This document shows, one piece after another, positions 14,509 through 20,602 of a stretch of 23,205 bases of DNA. Under the pieces are notes generated by a model that saw only the letters and a list, made by a program, of their open reading frames with translations, was not told the DNA's origin and did no database searches. Position 1 is the stretch's first letter, and the number at the start of each line of letters is the position of its first letter. Source of the DNA: Comamonadaceae bacterium UBA2334 (GTDB taxonomy: Bacteria > Pseudomonadota > Gammaproteobacteria > Burkholderiales > Burkholderiaceae_C); assembly GCA_002344885.1 (NCBI GenBank), contig DDUQ01000084.1, forward strand, positions 56,351 through 79,555, read 5' to 3'. Both the position numbers and the translations under genes were made by a program.

Positions 14509-16767
14509 ATGCATCGCCTCCCACTCGTCCATCTGATTGCCGTCTTGGTCAGCCTGTTTGCCAGTCTGGTCAGCAGCGCTGCCCAGGCCCAAATCGGCAA
14601 CCTCACGGGCCAGACCACTTTCAAAAGCCCACAAACCACAGCCGAATTGCTGGTACATGCACCCCAGGGTTTGACAGCCGGGCAAACCGTCTGGGCGGGT
14701 CTGCAACTGCAGCATGCACCCAAATGGCACACCTACTGGCTCAACTCCGGTGATTCAGGTCTGCCCACACAACTGAACTGGCAACTTCCACCGGGGGTGT
14801 CGGCAGGCGACATTGCATGGCCCACACCCAAAAAATTTCAGCTCGGGCCGTTGGCAAATTACGGGTATGACGGCACCGTGTTGCTGGCGACACCCTTGAC
14901 CCTTCCGCCCGATTGGCAGGGGCAGCAACTGACCTTGTTGTTGCAAGCCTCGTGGCTGACATGTCGCAGCGAGTGCATCCCGGAAGAAGCAAGGCTTCAA
15001 ACCAGCGTGGCCGCAAACGCCCCAACCACCCTTCACGGCAGGTTGTTTGAGGCGGCCGCCAGCAGTCTACCAAAAACAATAGCTGCAAATTCATACAAAA
15101 TAAGCGTTGACCCTGATTTTTTGCAAATATCCATACCCAACCCACCCTCCGACTGGGTCGGCAAAACGCTTGAAGCCTTTCCACACGAGCCCGGCATCAT
15201 CGAACCCGGCGCGCCCTGGACGCAAGCATGGCAGAACCAGACATGGACGGCACGGCTGCCTTTGAGCCCCCTTCGAACAGAAACCCCCACCCAGATGACA
15301 TGGGTGCTCGCAAACAACCAGGCACTCAAGCCCGGCGAGCAGGCGGCGGCTGGCATCCGGTTCACGGCGAACGTGGACGGTGCCTGGCCCCCGCCAGCGG
15401 AACCGGGTGCTGCCAGCCATGCGCCTGGGACGGCAGGCTTGACCGGTGGTTTGCCCGGCAACAACCCAACGGCCTTTCCCGCCAAGCCAACTGGGGGCGT
15501 GGGACTTAACACCTGGTTGCTGGCTGTGCTGGGGGCTTTTCTGGGCGGGATGCTGCTCAACCTCATGCCGTGTGTGTTTCCGGTGCTGGCGATCAAAGTC
15601 CTCGCGTTCACACAACATCAGGAAACGGATACACGCTCCTCTGACGCGCTGCGGGCCCGGCACCGCACATCAGGCATCGCGTACACGGCTGGCGTGGTGT
15701 TGTCGTTCCTGGCCCTTGGGGGCTTGCTGTTGGGCCTGCGCGCCGCGGGTGAACAGTTGGGCTGGGGCTTCCAGCTGCAAAGCCCCGCCGTGGTGGTGGC
15801 ACTGGCCATCCTGTTCACGCTGATCGGGCTGAACCTGCTGGGCACGTTCGAAGTGGGCCATGTGCTGCCATCGAGCCTGGCCACCTTGCAGGCCAGGCAC
15901 CCGGCAGCCGATGCTTTTCTGACAGGTGTTTTGGCCACAGCCGTGGCATCCCCCTGCACGGCACCTTTCATGGGTGCAGCCTTGGGCCTGGCCATCGGAC
16001 TGCCGGTCGCACAAGCACTGGCCGTCTTCGCTGCGATAGGGCTAGGCATGGCGCTGCCCTATCTGCTGGCGAGCTGGTGGCCGGTCATCGCCCATGCGCT
16101 GCCACGCCCCGGCCCCTGGATGCTCGTTTTCAAACAGCTCATGGCGTTCCCCATGTTTGCCACGGTGGTGTGGCTGGTGTGGGTGCTGGGTCACCAGTCT
16201 GGCATCCATGGCTCTGCGGCCCTGCTGGCGGTACTCGTGACGCTGGCGCTGGCAGCCTGGGCATGGGGCCTCACCACACGAGGAGCCGTGTGGTTGCGGG
16301 GAGCATCCACATTGGGCCTGCTGGGCCTGGTGCTGACCGTCGGCCCGTACATGTGGTCTCCCCAGCATGCTGCCGCTGACAGCGCCCCTGCGACCGACAC
16401 GGCATGGGCAGCAACGGGACAACGACCCTCTGACTGGGCAGCCTGGTCACCCACAGCCGTGACCGAGCTCAACCGGCAGGGACGCGGGGTGTTTGTGGAC
16501 TTCACAGCAGCCTGGTGCGTGACCTGCCAATACAACAAGCACAACACACTGGGCGACCCATCGCTGATGGCCGACATGACCAGCCAGAACATCGTTCGCC
16601 TGCGTGCCGACTGGACTCGCCGGGACCCGGCCATCACGGCGGCACTGGCGGCGCTGGGGCGAAACGGTGTGCCCACCTATGCGCTGTACCTGCCTGACAA
16701 ACCGCCCGTGGTGCTGTCTGAGATCCTGACAGTCGCCGAAGTGCGTGCAGCCCTCGCGGCACCCTGA
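14509..16767 (+). CDS. DsbD/ScsB-like thiol:disulfide interchange protein
   Basis: A 752-residue inner-membrane electron carrier that brings reducing power from cytoplasmic thioredoxin to periplasmic thiols. The order is: signal peptide ending near SSAAQA-Q; a periplasmic N-terminal domain with the CxxxC pair C152/C156 (TCRSECIPEE), of the ScsB type; an eight-helix transmembrane DsbD domain with the channel cysteines C355 (LNLMPCVFPVLA) and C483 (ASPCTAPFMGA); and a C-terminal thioredoxin-like domain with C670-V-T-C673. All six redox cysteines are present, so it should be active. The start ATG fits the signal peptide. Residues about 188-207 are encoded by an AT-rich repeat copy (see 15071-15130). 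Substrates could be cytochrome c maturation factors, disulfide isomerases or copper-related proteins; the sequence does not tell which. Confidence 0.9.
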   Translation: MHRLPLVHLIAVLVSLFASLVSSAAQAQIGNLTGQTTFKSPQTTAELLVHAPQGLTAGQTVWAGLQLQHAPKWHTYWLNSGDSGLPTQLNWQLPPGVSAGDIAWPTPKKFQLGPLANYGYDGTVLLATPLTLPPDWQGQQLTLLLQASWLTCRSECIPEEARLQTSVAANAPTTLHGRLFEAAASSLPKTIAANSYKISVDPDFLQISIPNPPSDWVGKTLEAFPHEPGIIEPGAPWTQAWQNQTWTARLPLSPLRTETPTQMTWVLANNQALKPGEQAAAGIRFTANVDGAWPPPAEPGAASHAPGTAGLTGGLPGNNPTAFPAKPTGGVGLNTWLLAVLGAFLGGMLLNLMPCVFPVLAIKVLAFTQHQETDTRSSDALRARHRTSGIAYTAGVVLSFLALGGLLLGLRAAGEQLGWGFQLQSPAVVVALAILFTLIGLNLLGTFEVGHVLPSSLATLQARHPAADAFLTGVLATAVASPCTAPFMGAALGLAIGLPVAQALAVFAAIGLGMALPYLLASWWPVIAHALPRPGPWMLVFKQLMAFPMFATVVWLVWVLGHQSGIHGSAALLAVLVTLALAAWAWGLTTRGAVWLRGASTLGLLGLVLTVGPYMWSPQHAAADSAPATDTAWAATGQRPSDWAAWSPTAVTELNRQGRGVFVDFTAAWCVTCQYNKHNTLGDPSLMADMTSQNIVRLRADWTRRDPAITAALAALGRNGVPTYALYLPDKPPVVLSEILTVAEVRAALAAP
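15071..15130 (+). repeat. AT-rich interspersed repeat copy inside the dsbD coding sequence
   Basis: The segment begins CAAAAACAATAGC, identical over 13 nt to 20543-20555 in the priA-AEC gap. About 30 nt later it has AAGCG and then a T-run ending TTTTTTGC, in the same order as AAACG and ATTTTTGC in the other copy. The segment is visibly AT-rich within a GC-rich gene. It is read in frame as part of KTIAANSYKISVDPDFLQI. From memory, similar sequences (AATAGC..., AAGCG..., ATTTTTGC) are widespread between genes in Comamonadaceae; I could not check this. Confidence 0.5.
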
Positions 16768-16888
16768 ACCGCATCAACCTGCCTGACGCAGGCCGCCGCC
16801 GGGTCAGGCCGAAAAATGCCTGCGCGGATAATGGCAGGCTCGGCCCAGCGCACAGCCGCCCATTCATTCACACCACTGATCTGACACC
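16768..16888 (+). other. dsbD-hemE gap with two adjacent hairpins
   Basis: Hairpin one: GCCTGAC (16781-16787) pairs perfectly with GTCAGGC (16803-16809) across 15 nt. Hairpin two: GCCTGC (16818-16823) pairs with GCAGGC (16834-16839) with a 10-nt loop containing GATAAT (16827-16832). Neither is followed by a T-run. GATAAT could be a -10 box for hemE, but nothing resembling a -35 lies 16-18 nt upstream. The pair may act as a factor-dependent terminator for dsbD or as a leader structure. Confidence 0.4.
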
Positions 16889-18001
16889 ATGCCTTTTGCC
16901 CCTTTGAAAAACGACACCTTCCTGCGTGCTTGCCTGCGTCAGGCCACTGACCACACCCCCATGTGGCTGATGCGCCAGGCCGGCCGTTACCTGCCGGAGT
17001 ACTGCGCAACACGGGCCAAAGCCGGCAGCTTCATGGGGTTGGCCACCAACGTCGACTACGCCACCGAAGTGACTTTGCAGCCGCTGGAACGCTATCCGCT
17101 GGATGCCGCCATCCTCTTCAGCGACATCCTGACCGTGCCCGATGCCATGGGCCTGGGCCTGAGCTTTGCAGTCGGCGAAGGCCCCAAGTTCGCACGCAAC
17201 GTGCGGGACGAAGCCGCTGTTGACGCACTGGCTGTGCCCGACATGGAGAAGTTGCGTTACGTGTTCGATGCGGTCACCAGCATCCGCAAAGCGCTGGACG
17301 GCCGGGTGCCGCTGATCGGTTTTTCGGGCAGCCCCTGGACATTGGCCTGCTACATGGTCGAAGGCGGCGGCTCGGACGACTACCGTGCCGTCAAAACCCT
17401 CATGTACAGCCGCCCCGACCTGATGCACCGCATCCTTGCCATCAATGCCGATGCGGTAGCCGCCTACCTGAACGCCCAGATCGACGCCGGTGCACAAGCA
17501 GTGATGGTTTTCGACAGCTGGGGCGGTGTGCTGGCCGATGGCAAGTTCCAGTCTTTCAGCCTGGCCTACACCCGTCGGGTGCTAGACCAACTGAAAACCG
17601 AAAAAGACGGCCAACGCATCCCGAGCATCGTCTTCACCAAAGGCGGCGGCCTGTGGTTGAAGGACATGAAGGACCTGCCCTGCGACGTACTGGGCCTGGA
17701 CTGGACGGTCAACCTCGGCCAGGCGCGGGCCATGGTCGGCGGCGATGTGGGGGGGCCTGGCAAAGCACTGCAGGGCAACCTGGATCCCAATGTACTGTTC
17801 GCTTCGGCCGCACAGATCGAAGCCGAAGCCACACGAGTACTGGACAGCTTTGGCATCCCCCATACAGACCGGAGCACCAGCGGCCCGACGCACATCTTCA
17901 ACCTGGGACATGGCATCAGCCAGTACACACCGCCTGACAGCGTGGCGGCACTCGTTGCGGCCGTGCACAGCCACTCGCGGCGCATGCGCAGCCAGGCCTG
18001 A
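16889..18001 (+). CDS. hemE: Uroporphyrinogen decarboxylase
   Basis: A 370-residue cytoplasmic enzyme of heme synthesis that removes four carboxyl groups from uroporphyrinogen III to give coproporphyrinogen III, without a cofactor. Both family signatures are intact: PMWLMRQAGRYLPEY near residues 24-38, whose arginines bind substrate carboxylates, and GFSGSPWTLACYMVEGGGS around 145-165. The catalytic aspartate is D79 in FSDILTVPDAMG. The C-terminal FNLGHGISQYTPPDSV is also standard. The ATG at 16889 gives the usual length and N-terminus (FAPLKNDTFLRACLRQ). It is followed by priA on the same strand after a long structured gap, so the two may not share a transcript. Confidence 0.97.
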   Translation: MPFAPLKNDTFLRACLRQATDHTPMWLMRQAGRYLPEYCATRAKAGSFMGLATNVDYATEVTLQPLERYPLDAAILFSDILTVPDAMGLGLSFAVGEGPKFARNVRDEAAVDALAVPDMEKLRYVFDAVTSIRKALDGRVPLIGFSGSPWTLACYMVEGGGSDDYRAVKTLMYSRPDLMHRILAINADAVAAYLNAQIDAGAQAVMVFDSWGGVLADGKFQSFSLAYTRRVLDQLKTEKDGQRIPSIVFTKGGGLWLKDMKDLPCDVLGLDWTVNLGQARAMVGGDVGGPGKALQGNLDPNVLFASAAQIEAEATRVLDSFGIPHTDRSTSGPTHIFNLGHGISQYTPPDSVAALVAAVHSHSRRMRSQA

Positions 18002-18044
18002 AAGACCTGCGCTTAGCACAAATCAAGGGGCATTTCCGCATTTT

Positions 18045-18082
18045 TTGTCATGTGTTATGCACATTTCGAGCGCACGTGACAA
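18045..18082. repeat. 10-bp inverted repeat with a DnaA-type box in its loop
   Basis: TTGTCATGTG (18045-18054) pairs with CACGTGACAA (18073-18082), nine Watson-Crick pairs plus one U-G. The 18-nt loop holds TTATGCACA. A T6 run precedes the left arm rather than following the right one, so neither strand reads as an intrinsic terminator. A shorter alternative, GTGAC-AACCC-GTCAC at 18076-18090, overlaps the right arm. Confidence 0.55.
18055..18063 (+). promoter_or_regulatory. DnaA-box match TTATGCACA
   Basis: An exact match to the TTATNCACA DnaA-box consensus, downstream of hemE and inside the loop of the 18045-18082 inverted repeat. Binding is inferred from consensus only. Confidence 0.5.
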
Positions 18083-18114
18083 CCCGTCACCCTCGGTGGA
18101 CCGCCCGCTCGCTA

Positions 18115-18159
18115 TCAAACGCCTAGCGAATGCAAGTCTTTGATTTGATTGGGTTTCAT
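18115..18159 (-). CDS. Possible 14-codon micro-ORF opposite the priA leader
   Basis: ATG at 18159 reads MKPNQIKDLHSLGV and stops at 18115. AAGG lies 7 nt before the ATG, a reasonable ribosome site on the minus strand. The codons NQIKDLH come from the left arm of the 18-bp inverted repeat. I do not recognise the peptide. It could be a leader peptide, the stub of a lost gene, or chance. Confidence 0.2.
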   Translation of the reverse strand: MKPNQIKDLHSLGV

Positions 18160-18298
18160 AAAATTGCCTTTTTCATGGGCAAACTGTTGAAACCCTTGTC
18201 CGGCGCGGGTTTTGACGGGCTTCGGACGATCTGTCCACAAAGTTATCCACAGAACCTGGGGATGGCTGCGGAATCGATGACAAATCAATGACTTGCAT
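18130..18298. repeat. 18-bp inverted repeat (17/18) with arms 133 nt apart, upstream of priA
   Basis: Left arm ATGCAAGTCTTTGATTTG (18130-18147); right arm CAAATCAATGACTTGCAT (18281-18298). The reverse complement of the right arm differs from the left arm at one base only. The right arm ends 8 nt before the priA ATG. Smaller nested hairpins and a DnaA-box pair lie between the arms, so the 169-nt unit could fold as a multi-branched RNA. It could equally be a small mobile unit with terminal repeats. No target-site duplication is evident beside the arms. Confidence 0.7.
18231..18251 (+). promoter_or_regulatory. DnaA-box pair: CTGTCCACA (degenerate) and TTATCCACA (perfect)
   Basis: TTATCCACA at 18243-18251 is the strongest DnaA-box consensus. 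A two-mismatch relative, CTGTCCACA, lies at 18231-18239 in the same orientation, 12 nt away, roughly one helical turn, which would put both on the same face. The pair is 56 nt upstream of the priA ATG. Confidence 0.6.
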
Positions 18299-18306
18299 CG
18301 TTCTTC

Positions 18307-20484
18307 ATGAGGCCACTTAAGCAATCAACGGCAACTGGCGAAGCGGATGCCGCCCCCCCCAACTCGCAGCCGGGCACCCCCTCGCCCGTCGTGGTGGCAT
18401 TGCCAGCCCACACCCATTTGACCAGCACGTTGACCTACCTGTGCCCACCTGCCTGCGAGGCCGGCACCCTGGTTCGGGTTCCACTGGGGCGACGCGATGT
18501 GCTGGGCATTGTGTGGGATCAACCTCCCCCGGACGAAACCCCAACCACGGGCAACACCCCGCTTGAACTGAAAGCCGTGCTTGACAGGCTGGCCGGTTGC
18601 CCGCCCCTCAATGCGGCTTGGCGGATGCTGGCAGCATTTGCTGCGCGTTACTACCAACGCAGCCTGGGTGAGCTGGCACTGGCCGCTCTGCCTCCGCAAT
18701 TGCGCGACCTCAGCAGCGAGCAGTGGGTCAGGAGGCTGAGCCGGTTGCAAAAATCAGCGAACAGCACCGCCGCCGCACCCGCGAGCGCCGCAGCACTCGA
18801 CGCTCCTCTTATCCCGAGCACCCAGCAGCAACACGTGCTGGACACCCTGGCCGCTGCCGGTGCCCAGCACAAACCGGTCTTGCTGTTCGGTGCAACCGGC
18901 AGCGGCAAGACCGAGGTGTATTTGCAGGTCGCGCAGCGCCTGCTGGCCAGTGACCCGGCGGCCCAGGTACTGGTGATGGTGCCGGAAATCAACCTGACGC
19001 CCATGCTGCTGGCGCGGTTCACGCAACGGTTTGGCGAACATCAGGTGGCGACCCAGCACAGCGGCATGACGCCGGCGCAGCGCCTGACACACTGGCTGGC
19101 TGCCCACCTGGGCCAGGCCCGCATCATCCTGGGCACCCGCATGGCTGTGCTGTGCAGCGCGCCCGGCCTGCGGCTGATCATCGTCGATGAAGAACACGAC
19201 CCCAGCTACAAAAGCCAGGAGGGCGCGCGCTATTCGGCGCGTGACCTGGCCGTCTACCGCGCGCAGGTTGAAACCCGCCACGGCCGCGCATGCCAGGTCA
19301 TCCTGGGTTCTGCCACACCCTCTCTGGAAAGCTGGCATGCCGCCGCCAACGGGCGCTACGTGCGCCTGGACATGCCCGACCGCATGGGTGGCGGGCGACT
19401 GCCCCACCTGCGACTGGTGGACATGGCGCAACAACACAAGGGGGCGGTGCTGGCGCCCGCGCTGCTCGCGGCCATCGGTGAACGGGCGCAACGCGGCGAA
19501 CAGTCCCTGCTGCTACTCAACCGGCGCGGCTATGCCCCGGTGCTGAGCTGCCACGCCTGTGGATGGAAGAGCCACTGCCCCAGTTGCAGCGCCTACCGGG
19601 TGTTCCACAAAATCGACCGGACGTTGCGTTGCCACCATTGCGGCTTCACCGAACGGGTGCCCCGCGCGTGTCCCGACTGCGGCAACCTGGACATCGCCCC
19701 GATCGGCAAAGGCACCGAACAACTGGAAGAACAGGTTGCCGCACTGCTGTCCGATCAGCAGCGGCCAGATGGTCAGGGCCTGCGGGTGGCACGCATCGAT
19801 GCCGACACCACGCGCGAGAAAGGCAGCCTGGAAGCGCAATTGGCCCGCATGCACAGCGGCGAAGTCGACGTGCTGGTGGGCACCCAGATGGTGGCCAAAG
19901 GGCACGACTTCAGGCGCATCACACTGGTGGCAGCCCTCAACGCCGACTCTGCACTGTTTGCGTCTGACTACCGGGCCCCCGAGCGGCTGTTCTCGTTGCT
20001 GATGCAGGCCGGTGGCCGGGCGGGACGCGATGCGGGCCTCAGCCACCAAGGCGAGTTGTGGGTGCAGACGTGGAACCCCGCCCACCCGCTGTTCACGGCG
20101 TTGCGCACGCACGACTTCGAACGGTTTGCGCAGCGCGAGCTGGCCGACCGGGAAGCCGCCGGCATGCCCCCGTTTACCTACCAGGCCTTGCTGCGTGCGG
20201 AAGCCCGCACGCAGGAAGCGGCCCAGGCCTTTCTGGCGGCTGCCCGCGACGCCGCCCGGCAACTGGCCGGCGCAGAGCACCTGACGCTGTACCCGCCAGT
20301 GCCCATGCACATCCAGCGGGTGGCCAACATTGAACGCGCGCAGATGCTGCTGGAAAGCGATTCACGTCCCGCCTTGCAGCACGTGCTGACGCATTGGCAC
20401 GAGCACCTGGCGAGGTGCAAGACGCTGCCCGCAGCCAAGGGGCTGTTCAGATGGGCCATTGATGTGGATCCGCTGGCCATCTGA
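18307..20484 (+). CDS. priA: Primosomal protein N' / replication restart helicase PriA
   Basis: A 725-residue superfamily 2 DNA helicase that recognises abandoned forks and starts reloading of DnaB. Order: N-terminal fork-binding domain (VVVALPAHTHLTSTLTYL to GRRDVLGIVW); Walker A G195-ATGSGKT; DEEH box from D294 with the aromatic-rich loop HDPSYKSQEGARYSARD; the eight-cysteine zinc region C415-x2-C, CPSC, CHHC, CPDC458; motif V VLVGTQMVAKGHDF; and motif VI QAGGRAGRDA. All elements are intact and the length is normal. ATG 18307 is the only in-frame ATG before the conserved domain. It has no Shine-Dalgarno sequence; its upstream 26 nt contain the right arm of the large inverted repeat, which suggests control at the mRNA level. 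Confidence 0.96.
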   Translation: MRPLKQSTATGEADAAPPNSQPGTPSPVVVALPAHTHLTSTLTYLCPPACEAGTLVRVPLGRRDVLGIVWDQPPPDETPTTGNTPLELKAVLDRLAGCPPLNAAWRMLAAFAARYYQRSLGELALAALPPQLRDLSSEQWVRRLSRLQKSANSTAAAPASAAALDAPLIPSTQQQHVLDTLAAAGAQHKPVLLFGATGSGKTEVYLQVAQRLLASDPAAQVLVMVPEINLTPMLLARFTQRFGEHQVATQHSGMTPAQRLTHWLAAHLGQARIILGTRMAVLCSAPGLRLIIVDEEHDPSYKSQEGARYSARDLAVYRAQVETRHGRACQVILGSATPSLESWHAAANGRYVRLDMPDRMGGGRLPHLRLVDMAQQHKGAVLAPALLAAIGERAQRGEQSLLLLNRRGYAPVLSCHACGWKSHCPSCSAYRVFHKIDRTLRCHHCGFTERVPRACPDCGNLDIAPIGKGTEQLEEQVAALLSDQQRPDGQGLRVARIDADTTREKGSLEAQLARMHSGEVDVLVGTQMVAKGHDFRRITLVAALNADSALFASDYRAPERLFSLLMQAGGRAGRDAGLSHQGELWVQTWNPAHPLFTALRTHDFERFAQRELADREAAGMPPFTYQALLRAEARTQEAAQAFLAAARDAARQLAGAEHLTLYPPVPMHIQRVANIERAQMLLESDSRPALQHVLTHWHEHLARCKTLPAAKGLFRWAIDVDPLAI

Positions 20485-20513
20485 CACGGCATCAACCGGG
20501 TGGACGCCTGCTC

Positions 20514-20545
20514 GCCACCAAGCCACCAAGCCACCAAGCCATCAA
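20514..20545 (+). repeat. 8-bp tandem repeat, four copies
   Basis: GCCACCAA occurs three times exactly in a row (20514-20537), followed by GCCATCAA (20538-20545), one base different. It lies 30 nt after the priA stop, outside coding sequence, and abuts the interspersed repeat copy at 20543. Confidence 0.9.
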
Positions 20546-20597
20546 AAACAATAGCGATTGATGTCGCCAATCAAACGCCAGAGGCCATTTTTGCTTG
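20543..20597. terminator. Interspersed repeat copy, possible bidirectional terminator between priA and the AEC gene
   Basis: It begins CAAAAACAATAGC, shared with the copy in dsbD, and ends ATTTTTGCTTG. The core GATTG-ATGTCGC-CAATC (20556-20572) is a 5-bp hairpin. Read leftward, for the AEC transcript, the hairpin runs directly into CTATTGTTTTT, a fair U-rich tail. Read rightward, for priA, ATTTTT follows about 14 nt later, which is weaker. It is the only candidate terminator between these two convergent genes. Confidence 0.45.
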
Positions 20598-20602
20598 TGT
20601 GC

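Larger units (their letters stand above)
18002..18306. promoter_or_regulatory. Structured hemE-priA intergenic region
   Basis: A 305-nt stretch, more AT-rich than its flanks, containing several inverted repeats and DnaA-box matches listed separately. Internal helices beside the main 18-bp repeat are: GGGTTTCA (18151-18158) with TGAAACCC (18188-18195), enclosing TTGCC (18164-18168) with GGCAA (18078+100, i.e. 18178-18182); TTGTCCG (18196-18202) with CGGACGA (18223-18229, one G-U); and TCTGT (18230-18234) with ACAGA (18249-18253). TCGCTA/TAGCGA (18109-18114 and 18124-18129) forms another small stem. No clear terminator for hemE and no well-spaced promoter for priA were found; a TTGACG at 18212-18217 lacks a partner -10. 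Confidence 0.6.

Noticed and set aside
14350..14730. 126-codon minus-strand frame covering the bcsD-dsbD gap
   Set aside because: Half of it overlaps the dsbD signal peptide and N-domain on the other strand; no ribosome site or family features.
16827..16832. GATAAT as a hemE -10 box
   Set aside because: No -35-like hexamer at 16-18 nt upstream; it sits in a hairpin loop. Kept only as a remark.
18055..18251. Calling the hemE-priA gap the chromosomal origin
   Set aside because: Only two perfect DnaA boxes, no dnaA/dnaN/gidA neighbour in view and no clear unwinding-element repeats.
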